This document shows, piece after piece, positions 14,697 through 21,436 of a DNA stretch of 29,096 nucleotides (positions are counted from its first letter, which is position 1; every line of letters begins with the position of its first letter). A program made the position numbers and the translations under genes. The notes under the pieces were generated by a model. The model ran no database searches, was not told the DNA's origin, and was given only the letters and a program-made list of their open reading frames with translations. This stretch comes from a virus. The stretch spans positions 1-29,096 of IMG/VR virus record IMGVR_UViG_3300012359_000044. One strand, written 5' to 3'.

Positions 14697-14725
14697 AGTA
14701 TACTATATTATAGAAGGCTTGTCAA
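14697..14725 (-). promoter_or_regulatory. Sigma70-type promoter for the nuclease/recombinase operon
   Basis: On the minus strand TTGACA (14725-14720), a 17-bp spacer and TATACT (14702-14697) form a near-consensus promoter. It lies over the end of the helicase gene and points at the nuclease gene. The bases around the -10 box (ATATAGTATACTTCAT) nearly match the plus-strand promoter at 16562-16590, and the 18-bp segment 14690-14707 recurs, inverted and with one mismatch, at 16511-16528. This indicates a common regulator or sigma factor. Confidence 0.7.
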
Positions 14726-16442
14726 TACCTTCATCTGAATGGGCTAAAATTGCTTCAACCACGGCTTGTATCGCCAGCGTCTCATCGGCGAGGTGACTCT
14801 TTTTCTCGACGACTTCCTTGATGTGTTGCTCGATGGTTCCCCTGCCGATGATGTCGGTGATGTTTACTGGCTCCGTACTGGTGAGGCGGTGAAAGCGGTC
14901 AGTTGCTTGCTCATTCTCTGGCGGAGTCCAACTTTTCTCAGCGAAGAAGACTTCAGTGATATAGCCTAAATTGAGTGCTGTTCCAATCGCCCCAATCGTC
15001 CCAATAAGGACAGGGGTCTCTGCATACTGAAAGGCAGTGACGGCCTCGATGCGTTCTTTGGCGTCCGTGTCGCCTGTAGCCAGGACGCTGGTGATTTTTT
15101 TCTTGAGTAGAATGTTCTGGATATGCGCGGCATAGCCTTTATGCCAGCAAAGGATAGCGACTTTTTGCACGCGTGTCAAGGCATTCTCTACCAGTTCTAG
15201 GAGGACGGCATCTTTGGGAGAGTCGTAGGGTAATCCCAGTTCCTCTGGGTTGTTACACAGCTTACGCATCGAGATGAGGGTGGATGCGACATTGGAGAAA
15301 TGACGTACGTCACTCTCATACTCCAGGCGCAGGGAGTCTCTTATGGCTTTATAGTCTTTCCACTGCCTCTGGCTCAAGTCGTAGTGCATCGTGGTGTAAA
15401 TCTTTGGTGGAAGCTCCTGCGCGACATCGATCTTGTGACGTCCCATCGCGTATCTGGCAAACAACTGTTTATGCTCTGCCGCCTTTGCTGGTTTGACGCC
15501 AGTTACTTTCTTTGCCCAGTTTGTCTCTTCGACAGTGAAGTAGGTGTTCACATACGTCCAGTAGGATGGGAATATAGCGGGGTCGAGGATGTGCAGCAGG
15601 TTCCATTCAGAACTAGGCATGTTCCAGATAGGGGTGCCAGTCAACTGGAACACGTGTGGGACATTGCGTGTGACCGCAGAGGCTGCTTTGGACTGCTGTG
15701 ACCCATTTTTGGACGTGCTATGTCCCTGTAGCTTGTGCGCCTCATCGAAGATAACAGCGTCCCATTTTCTACGTACCAGTCTAAGGTATTTTGCTTTCTG
15801 CGCTGACCTGTTCTCTGTTGCAGGCTTCCCTATTGCCTCCCGCAAGATGTCGTAGTGGATAATAAGGTATTTAGGATCACTATTGATAAGGGCTAATCGT
15901 TCCTGTGGCGTTCCTTCGACAATGACGGCATCCTCATCTAACCAGTGTTTGATTTCATCTTTCCACTGCCATTTGGCCGTCGCCAGCGTGACGATGAGGA
16001 CGCTCTGCGCGTCAATAAGCTTTGTTGCGACGAGCGATTCGAGCGTCTTCCCCAAACCGCAATCGTCATATAAAAGACCACGCTTGACTTGAGAGAGCCA
16101 CTTTGCGCCAATGCGCTGGTAGTCGCGTAGGTGTGTGGTGACTTCTAAGGGAAGGTCAATATCTTTTTGCTGCGTGATGCGCAGGTGCTCTTTTTGCTTT
16201 GCAATGGCCTCTTCATACCATTGTACTAGCGTGGCATCTACTTCCAATCGTCCAAAGAGTAGGCGTTGTAGGTCGCGCAGCACGAACACGTCTGGGTTGA
16301 AGTAAATTAGCCCACTGGCCTGTGGGCGAGCGCCAGGGACGCTCACCAGGATACTTTTTTCAGCGTCGTTGGTAGGCGTACAGACGAGACGATCAGGGTC
16401 GCCTTTGGCGGAATAATGTAAGGTTACGGTGGTCAATATCAT
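14703..16442 (-). CDS. SNF2-type (superfamily 2) helicase
   Basis: A 579-residue SNF2-like helicase. Motifs in order: LRDYQRIGAKWL (about 105-116), Walker A DDCGLGKT (126-133), IVTLATAKWQWKDE (motif Ia region), FDEAHKL (DEAH box, 232-238), LTGTPIWN (267-274), and in the second lobe LIGTIGAIGTALNL and ATDRFHRLT (motif VI). Such single-chain SNF2 proteins are frequent in phage replication modules, where they translocate on double-stranded DNA and may remodel forks or strip proteins. The ATG at 16442 follows AAGGA; a GTG one codon upstream is possible. Expression should come from the divergent promoter region at 16509-16537. Confidence 0.9.
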   Translation of the reverse strand: MILTTVTLHYSAKGDPDRLVCTPTNDAEKSILVSVPGARPQASGLIYFNPDVFVLRDLQRLLFGRLEVDATLVQWYEEAIAKQKEHLRITQQKDIDLPLEVTTHLRDYQRIGAKWLSQVKRGLLYDDCGLGKTLESLVATKLIDAQSVLIVTLATAKWQWKDEIKHWLDEDAVIVEGTPQERLALINSDPKYLIIHYDILREAIGKPATENRSAQKAKYLRLVRRKWDAVIFDEAHKLQGHSTSKNGSQQSKAASAVTRNVPHVFQLTGTPIWNMPSSEWNLLHILDPAIFPSYWTYVNTYFTVEETNWAKKVTGVKPAKAAEHKQLFARYAMGRHKIDVAQELPPKIYTTMHYDLSQRQWKDYKAIRDSLRLEYESDVRHFSNVASTLISMRKLCNNPEELGLPYDSPKDAVLLELVENALTRVQKVAILCWHKGYAAHIQNILLKKKITSVLATGDTDAKERIEAVTAFQYAETPVLIGTIGAIGTALNLGYITEVFFAEKSWTPPENEQATDRFHRLTSTEPVNITDIIGRGTIEQHIKEVVEKKSHLADETLAIQAVVEAILAHSDEGIDKPSII

Positions 16443-16508
16443 CACATCCTTGTATTTTTTCTCTCTTATAGGGTATACTTGAGATAGGTATTTTCTCTTT
16501 CTTTCTAC

Positions 16509-16537
16509 ACTATACTATACTTCATATACATTTGCAA
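16509..16537 (-). promoter_or_regulatory. Sigma70-like promoter for the helicase gene
   Basis: Minus-strand TTGCAA (16537-16532), a 17-bp spacer and TATAGT (16514-16509) point at the helicase gene 67 bp away. Both hexamers are one or two changes from consensus. The spacer and -10 contain the sequence shared, inverted, with the nuclease promoter region (16511-16528). Confidence 0.55.
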
Positions 16538-16561
16538 TACCGAAACGTTTTTTCGGCACAC

Positions 16562-16590
16562 TTGACAGCATTGCTGCTATATAGTATACT
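16562..16590 (+). promoter_or_regulatory. Sigma70-type promoter for the primase operon
   Basis: TTGACA (16562-16567), exactly 17 bp, then TATACT (16585-16590) lie 39 bp before the ATG at 16630. Hexamers and spacing equal those of the promoter at 14697-14725. The palindrome AGTATACT overlaps the -10 box, so a repressor bound there would block polymerase. Confidence 0.75.
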
Positions 16591-16629
16591 ACATTTCATA
16601 AGACATATTACTCAGGAGCAAGGAACCAT

Positions 16630-17337
16630 ATGAGCATGACGATGTTACGGAAACGGGATAGGTCGGAAGAGGAGGCGCGGATAGGGGCGATGGAAGCGTT
16701 TGTCAGGAGTATGACCAGATTTCCCATTCAGAGTCTGGCACTCCTACGAGCCAGCGCACAAATTAGCCCCTATCTGGAAGAGACACGCGACTGGTTGTTA
16801 AATAACCCTGATGAGAAGGCGGGAGGGAAGCCGTATCTCAGCGTCGTTCCGTTGTTACAAGGGTCGCGGGATACGACCTGGAGATACTACCTGACACGCT
16901 ATGAGTCCGTCCTCAAGCCATTATTCAAGCCACAATTGAGGCGCACTTCTCCGCAGCTGGACGGCCCACGTATGCGGGAACAGCAAAAGATTATTGATCG
17001 GCTCTACCGTTTCCCTGTCCTGACTCCGTCACTACTACAGGCTGCTTTAAGCATATCGGCATATACCTGGAGGGAAGACATTAAAACACTTATCGATGAG
17101 CCGCTACGGTTGGTAACGGTCTGGCATCCTGATGTACTGGAGGCATCTCCGACGACGAAGGATGGAGAAAAGGTGCCGAACCTGGGGGATTGGACGGAGA
17201 GGAAAATCCATGAGGACGTGACCTATCGGGGTGTACGGTACTTTCTCACGGGGTATGCCGAACGGCTGCGTGTTTTTCTCTTGCGAGAAGAAGATTTGGA
17301 TCGCAGCATGAAAGAGGAAGGGTTTCTCCGAAGATAA
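16630..17337 (+). CDS. Unknown basic protein made of two copies of one domain
   Basis: A 235-residue, Arg-rich protein of unrecognised family. Two halves are related: residues about 19-100 and 117-219 both contain RFP-x4-5-LL-x-A-x3-IS-x-Y-x2-E (RFPIQSLALLRASAQISPYL and RFPVLTPSLLQAALSISAYT) and later an R-Y-x-LT-x-Y-x3-L segment (RYYLTRYESVL and RYFLTGYAERL). The second copy has an insertion of about 20 residues between these parts. Helical and basic, it could bind DNA as an internal pseudo-dimer, perhaps controlling the adjacent divergent promoters, or assist the primase-helicase encoded next. AGGAGcAAGGAA precedes the ATG, and a strong promoter and terminator bracket the gene. Confidence 0.7.
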   Translation: MSMTMLRKRDRSEEEARIGAMEAFVRSMTRFPIQSLALLRASAQISPYLEETRDWLLNNPDEKAGGKPYLSVVPLLQGSRDTTWRYYLTRYESVLKPLFKPQLRRTSPQLDGPRMREQQKIIDRLYRFPVLTPSLLQAALSISAYTWREDIKTLIDEPLRLVTVWHPDVLEASPTTKDGEKVPNLGDWTERKIHEDVTYRGVRYFLTGYAERLRVFLLREEDLDRSMKEEGFLRR

Positions 17338-17350
17338 CTGTTTTGCAATG

Positions 17351-17380
17351 AAAAAAGCCTCCTGGGGGAGAGGCTTTTTT
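17351..17380. terminator. Rho-independent terminator
   Basis: AAAAAAGCCTC (17351-17361) and GAGGCTTTTTT (17370-17380) form a perfect stem around an 8-base loop and end in a T-run, 14 bp after the stop of the two-domain protein gene. The flanking A and T runs make it able to act in both directions. It should separate that gene from the primase-helicase gene, or attenuate read-through into it. Confidence 0.85.
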
Positions 17381-17525
17381 CTTTCTGGTCTTGCTGAGTG
17401 GGGGGAACACTCACTTGCGCTTTTCCAGATGGCTCCAATACGTATCCCCTGCCGAAGATAACGTACTAAATGTAGTGTAACAGATATACAGCAAAATGTC
17501 CAGTGGTGCTGTACGGGGATTATTC

Positions 17526-19808
17526 ATGGTGTATCAGCACATGTCATCAAATACGGGAGACACTCACCCAGATACCTATGCCGCCGCCAAGGAGCATCTC
17601 GCGAAGGGGCGGCTTCCTGTCCCTATTCCGTACGGGACAAAAGCACCAAAGATCAAGGACTGGCAAACAACGCCATTCACTGAAGAGCATTTTCGTGACT
17701 ATCCTAATATTGGCTTGAAACTCGATCACCACATCGTCGAAGTTGACTGCGACTGTCCCTACATCATCGCGTTGGCCCCACACTTGCTGCCGAAGACAGC
17801 CATGGTGCATGGCAGGCCAAGTAAGCCGCTCTCGCATTACTGGTATGCTATTGACGGTGATGGGGAGCATGAGACCTACACTGACGCACGAGGCGCTGAC
17901 GGCAAATATCTGGTATTGGTAGAACTGCGTGGAGGGTCGGGGCGGCAGACCGTCATCCCCCCCTCGACGTACCAATTAAATGGCAGCGCACCAGAACAGT
18001 TAGCCTGGAAAGATGGTCAAGAAGGAACACCCGCGCTCGTTGAGTTGGAAGAACTCCAACAAATCGTGCGCAAAATGGCGACGATTGTCTTACTTTCCTT
18101 ACATTGGGGTGGAGCACGACACAACATCGCCCTGGCGCTTGTCGGATACCTGGTACGTGGCGGCATGGAAGATGACGGCATTTACGAGATCGTCAAATGG
18201 GTGTGCTGGTTGACGAAGGACGAAGAAGCAGACGACCGCAAGCAGGCGGCACGGGACACCATCGAAAAGTACCATAATGGGGAGGCGGTGACGGGCGGAA
18301 AAACGCTGCGGGCGTTGCTAGGAAAAGAGGTCGTTGGGAAGATTGAGAACTGGCTGCACCTCAAACCAGTACTTGAAGAAGACGCGACAAACGCTGCCGA
18401 CCTCTATAAATACGAAGGCAACGATGTAGGCAATGCTGAGGCGGTGCGTGCGCTGCACGGGGATCGCCTTCGATTTACTGCCGCAATGGGATGGTTGACG
18501 CATACAGAGACCCACTGGATGCCCGATAGTACAGAGATTGTCGATCAGGCAATTATTGATACCTTCAGAAAGCGCCGCGCTCAGGCATCTGCCCGTGAAC
18601 TAGACGTGGTACAGAAGAAGTGTTGGTTGAGTAACGCGAATATTGTTGCGTGTCGATCACGTCTACAGGCTCTGTCAGGCATAAAAGTAGGTATTGCCGA
18701 GTTCGACAACGTGCCCTATTTACTCAATACCGCGAGCGGCGTTGTGGATGTGCGGAGTGGTGCTCTGGTGTCCCACGACCCTAGTGATCGGTTCACCTAC
18801 TGTCTCTCTTCGGAAATAGGGACAGAAGAGGACGCGAACCCGTTCATAGGGTATATACGAGATGCTGTCAATGGCAATGAGGCAATGGTCGCATATATTC
18901 GGCAGGCCATCGGCTATTCTTTTACCGGATATACGCGGGAAGAGATTTTATTTTATCTCTACGGACCAACACGTGGTGGAAAGGGAACGTTTGCCGAGGC
19001 GTTGTTGGCAGCGCTTGAAGGGCCGCTTGCGCGTGGGGCCGAGTTCAAAACATTTACTGCAAAGCGTGAGGGGGGAGATCAAGGGTTTGATTTCGCTGAG
19101 TTGCGCTCGGCGCGATTCGTTGTCGCGTCAGAGAGCAACCAGCATGAGAACCTTAATTCTGGCAAGGTAAAGCAGGCAACCGGAGGGGACCTTATTACCT
19201 GCGCGAAGAAGCACCATCAACCGTTTTCGTATCGTCCTCAGTTCAAGATATGGTTGCTCAGTAACTGGCCGTGTAACGGCGACCCTGAAGACGACGCGTT
19301 ATGGGCCAGGATACGTGTTATCAATTTTCCAAATTCGCATTTAGGGGTAGAGGATAAGGAACTGAAAGAACGGATGAAATCAGAGCAGGTGCAGCGCGGG
19401 ATATTGTGGTTGGGCATTAAGGGGGCAGGAGAGTGGTTTTCTAGCAGTGGTGGCTTACTGACTCCTCAAGGAGTGCAGACTATCACGCAGGAGCATCGCA
19501 GTATGCGAGACTACGTCCAGCAGTGGATTGATGAGCATGGGGTAGAATTGCGTCCCGATGACCCTGATGCTTGGGAGTCATCTGGGGACGTTGTGCGGGA
19601 TTATACCTTATGGTGTGGTAGGAACAATGTCGAACCGAAAGGGCCAAAAGCCCTCGCTCAGTCACTAAAACACAAAGGTTGCACACCGAGCGTGCAGAAA
19701 CGCGATACGCAGGGCAACATGCTACGTGGCTTTCAAGGCATTCGGCTACGTGAGAAGCATATCGCGTCACGCAGCAGTGCGATTACACTGATTAATAAGA
19801 AGGCGTGA
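17526..19808 (+). CDS. Primase-polymerase / D5-type superfamily 3 helicase
   Basis: A 760-residue replication protein. The N-terminal third is a bifunctional primase-polymerase: KGRLPVPIPYGTKAPKIKDW, the metal-binding EVDCDCP (D74, D76), HGRPSKPLSHYWY and ELRGGSGRQTVIPPS. The C-terminal half is a D5/P4-alpha type helicase: LFYLYGPTRGGKGTF Walker A (K486), SARFVVASESN Walker B-like strand, a GGDLITCAKKHH segment, and WLLSNWPCNGDPEDDALWAR with the conserved Asn and Arg-type sensor. It should open the origin, unwind DNA and make primers. I start at the ATG at 17526 behind ACGGGGATTATTC; an ATG at 17496 has no ribosome site. No promoter is evident in 17381-17495, so it may depend on read-through of the terminator. 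Confidence 0.92.
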   Translation: MVYQHMSSNTGDTHPDTYAAAKEHLAKGRLPVPIPYGTKAPKIKDWQTTPFTEEHFRDYPNIGLKLDHHIVEVDCDCPYIIALAPHLLPKTAMVHGRPSKPLSHYWYAIDGDGEHETYTDARGADGKYLVLVELRGGSGRQTVIPPSTYQLNGSAPEQLAWKDGQEGTPALVELEELQQIVRKMATIVLLSLHWGGARHNIALALVGYLVRGGMEDDGIYEIVKWVCWLTKDEEADDRKQAARDTIEKYHNGEAVTGGKTLRALLGKEVVGKIENWLHLKPVLEEDATNAADLYKYEGNDVGNAEAVRALHGDRLRFTAAMGWLTHTETHWMPDSTEIVDQAIIDTFRKRRAQASARELDVVQKKCWLSNANIVACRSRLQALSGIKVGIAEFDNVPYLLNTASGVVDVRSGALVSHDPSDRFTYCLSSEIGTEEDANPFIGYIRDAVNGNEAMVAYIRQAIGYSFTGYTREEILFYLYGPTRGGKGTFAEALLAALEGPLARGAEFKTFTAKREGGDQGFDFAELRSARFVVASESNQHENLNSGKVKQATGGDLITCAKKHHQPFSYRPQFKIWLLSNWPCNGDPEDDALWARIRVINFPNSHLGVEDKELKERMKSEQVQRGILWLGIKGAGEWFSSSGGLLTPQGVQTITQEHRSMRDYVQQWIDEHGVELRPDDPDAWESSGDVVRDYTLWCGRNNVEPKGPKALAQSLKHKGCTPSVQKRDTQGNMLRGFQGIRLREKHIASRSSAITLINKKA

Positions 19809-19894
19809 CAGGTTGTGACAGCAAAAAAATGACTTTTCTGGGAAAAGTGAAATATTCTGGGAAAAAGTGGGAAACTGTTGTCACAACGTGTCAC
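19805..19894. repeat. Nested inverted and direct repeats behind the primase-helicase gene
   Basis: The outer arms are GTGACAGGTTGTGACA (19805-19820) and TGTCACAACGTGTCAC (19879-19894), inverted repeats matching at 15 of 16 positions, each holding two GTGACA boxes exactly 10 bp apart. Between them are two direct copies of TTCTGGGAAAA(A)GTG (19836-19849, 19855-19869), the first also lying within the hairpin ACTTTTC-TGG-GAAAAGT. The left arm includes the stop codon of the primase-helicase gene. Such symmetric box pairs next to a D5/P4-type helicase could be its origin, or an operator for the following genes. Confidence 0.55.
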
Positions 19895-19919
19895 AGAGAA
19901 GATAGTAGAGTACGGAATA

Positions 19920-20177
19920 ATGGAGAACATAGTGAAAATTTTAGATGAGGAAATGTATGGGCAGTGCGCGTGGTGTGCAGTAGTAGAAAGTGGGCCATAT
20001 GAGGGAGCCGTGGTGGCTGAGAATGAGAAGGAAACGCATCTGGTGCTATTTGAAGAGTATTCGCATGGTATATGTCCCGTGTGCGATGCTCGCCTACGTG
20101 GTACTCGACGCTTTCGCAAAACGTATAGCGGGCCCCTTGCTCTCACTGATGGAGAAATTGTCCCATACAGAGGATAA
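19920..20177 (+). CDS. Small protein with two CxxC motifs (zinc-ribbon-like)
   Basis: An 85-residue protein with CAWC near residue 15 and CPVC near residue 53, the layout of a small zinc ribbon, separated by a beta-type stretch (EGAVVAENEKETHLVLFEEY). The frame extends back to a TTG at 19878, but that extension would lie in the right arm of the 19805-19894 repeat, so I use the ATG at 19920. The upstream site is weak (ACGGAAT). It probably binds nucleic acid or protein through the zinc site; no family recognised. Confidence 0.6.
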   Translation: MENIVKILDEEMYGQCAWCAVVESGPYEGAVVAENEKETHLVLFEEYSHGICPVCDARLRGTRRFRKTYSGPLALTDGEIVPYRG

Positions 20178-20187
20178 AGGAGGGGTC

Positions 20188-20466
20188 ATGCGCCCGACTA
20201 TTCCCTATGGCAAGGCCATCTCACTGTTGCAGAACGACATGCCACAATTCCTTACGACGTTAGAGCTTGCTTTGTGGGGGATAGAAGTGTATGGCGTTCC
20301 TCCACCGAGGGTAGGTGAGCGGGAAGATTTCGACGCGCACTACTGCAATGCAGTACTGCTGGTGTTGCTGTTGGAGGAGTTCGTGGTACCGTGCCCAGAC
20401 ACGCGTCCTTATTGGAACCGTATCGCGGCAGTCACGCAGCCTAGACCGCGTATGGAAGAAGCGTGA
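20188..20466 (+). CDS. Small hypothetical protein
   Basis: A 92-residue protein starting MRPTIPYGKAISLLQNDMPQ, with helical segments (QFLTTLELALWGIEVYG; YCNAVLLVLLLEEFVVPC) and a basic end. The frame is open from 19990, but AAAGGAGGGGTC stands directly before the ATG at 20188, 10 bp after the previous gene, and decides the start. Its last 26 bp overlap, tail to tail, the end of the minus-strand gene at 20441-20962. The strongly hydrophobic second segment could be a buried helix or a membrane segment. Function unknown. Confidence 0.6.
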   Translation: MRPTIPYGKAISLLQNDMPQFLTTLELALWGIEVYGVPPPRVGEREDFDAHYCNAVLLVLLLEEFVVPCPDTRPYWNRIAAVTQPRPRMEEA

Positions 20467-20962
20467 AGCCGATGCTCAGGCGGCGAAAGCCAATGGCAAA
20501 TCCCATGATGGCCGTGGTATCTATCGCTTTGGTGTAGCCACTCATTTGCGTCTTGACGATACTGGTAGGGTACACAATGGAGTTAACGGTTAGGCCACTG
20601 TGCGACTGGATATACGTTTCCAGGTTGGCCTTCATACGTTCCAAATCCGCTGCGATGTCGAGGCGAATAGTGTCTAGCAAGAGCGGTTGTCTGTCCCAGC
20701 GATCACAGTAGTCTACCAGCACCGTGTGCATCCCATCGTAGGTGGTGAGTGAGTTGCGCGATACCTGCTGTTGCCCCGACGACAATAGGACGGCAGGAAA
20801 CACCCCCAGTGACATAGCATATTTTTGCTGCACGAAGAAGAGTTCCAGGCCATTTCCAGAGAGACTGCCTGTTGCGAGCTGAGTATTAGGACTTAAAATA
20901 CTGGGCAGGGTACCCAATAATGCAACCTCGTTAAGCGGGTTGTTAGGCGTCCTTAGAGGCAT
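20441..20962 (-). CDS. Putative tail-completion or terminator-like structural protein
   Basis: The 173-residue protein has strands and helices in the order YAMSLGVFPAVLLSSG, YDGMHTVLVDYCDRWD, TIRLDIAADLERMKANLETY and, at the end, AIMGFAIGFRRLSIGFTLLP. A beta-alpha-beta layout with a central helix of 'R..D...D..RM...L' type resembles phage tail terminator or completion proteins, but I cannot name a family with certainty. AAGGTGAG precedes the ATG at 20962. It follows the membrane protein gene by 18 bp and its 3' end overlaps the plus-strand gene 20188-20466. Confidence 0.45.
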   Translation of the reverse strand: MPLRTPNNPLNEVALLGTLPSILSPNTQLATGSLSGNGLELFFVQQKYAMSLGVFPAVLLSSGQQQVSRNSLTTYDGMHTVLVDYCDRWDRQPLLLDTIRLDIAADLERMKANLETYIQSHSGLTVNSIVYPTSIVKTQMSGYTKAIDTTAIMGFAIGFRRLSIGFTLLPYAV

Positions 20963-20980
20963 GGCTGCTCACCTTTCTCG

Positions 20981-21319
20981 TCAGGCGTGCGGTGAAGGAA
21001 TAATAATGGGAGTCGGCTCAGGGGCGCGTGCAGGTACTGGATTTTGTGCCTGTAAGAGTGCCTGTGCCTGCGCGAGCTGTGCTGCCACATCGGGTGGAAT
21101 CACACCCACGCCAAAGCGGTAGCCAAACAGCGCTCCTGCAAGGGTAGTGCTGGTGCCAAACACATAGTCGGAGTTGATGTACTGGTGGCCGAAGAGGACA
21201 AGCAGGACACATGTCGCCAGCAGGCCAAGGAGAGCTAATAAATGAACCATGTTGTCACTGAGGGAAGACATACGTTTCTTTTTCCTTTCTACGAGTTCGT
21301 GCGCAGCAACGTCAGCCAT
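20981..21319 (-). CDS. Membrane protein, possible holin
   Basis: The 112-residue protein has a basic N-terminus (ELVERKKKRMSSL), a clear transmembrane segment (MVHLLALLGLLATCVLLVLF, about 25-44) and a second moderately hydrophobic stretch (TTLAGALFGYRFGVGVI, about 57-74). It ends in a flexible Ala/Pro/Gln tail (QAQNPVPARAPEPTPIIIPS). Size, two hydrophobic segments and a place among tail genes suit a holin, but no endolysin gene is visible nearby, so other membrane roles remain open. GGAGAT lies before the ATG at 21319. Confidence 0.5.
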   Translation of the reverse strand: MADVAAHELVERKKKRMSSLSDNMVHLLALLGLLATCVLLVLFGHQYINSDYVFGTSTTLAGALFGYRFGVGVIPPDVAAQLAQAQALLQAQNPVPARAPEPTPIIIPSPHA

Positions 21320-21396
21320 ACGATCTCCTTCTGCTGTGGTACTTTTCTGCTACACGGTGGTACGCGGTGAAGCAGTATGCTATGCTCTTTTCCTGT

Positions 21397-21413
21397 CTGG
21401 TCACAGTGACCAG
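21397..21413. promoter_or_regulatory. 17-bp palindromic operator candidate upstream of the secreted-protein gene
   Basis: CTGGTCACAGTGACCAG is a perfect 8+1+8 palindrome, 24 bp before the ATG at 21437 and just upstream of its GGAAAGGA site. With a one-base centre it cannot fold into a useful RNA hairpin, so a dimeric DNA-binding protein is the likely reader. TATGCT boxes at 21376 and 21381 may be -10 elements, but no good -35 is visible. Confidence 0.5.
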
Positions 21414-21436
21414 TCTATTTTGGAAAGGAATAGTGT

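Larger units (their letters stand above)
16443..16629. promoter_or_regulatory. Divergent control region between the two replication arms
   Basis: This 187-bp gap separates the minus-strand helicase from the plus-strand two-domain protein and holds back-to-back promoters (described separately). Halfway between them is the palindrome CCGAAA-CGTTT-TTTCGG at 16540-16556. GTATAC or near matches occur at 16473-16478, in 16511-16520 and at 16584-16589. The central palindrome and repeated GTATAC boxes are candidate operators for a repressor that controls both directions. Confidence 0.5.

Noticed and set aside
17381-17495. Search for a separate promoter for the primase-helicase gene
   Set aside because: TTGCGC near 17415 has no matching -10 at 16-18 bp and other hexamer pairs are poor, so I do not annotate one.
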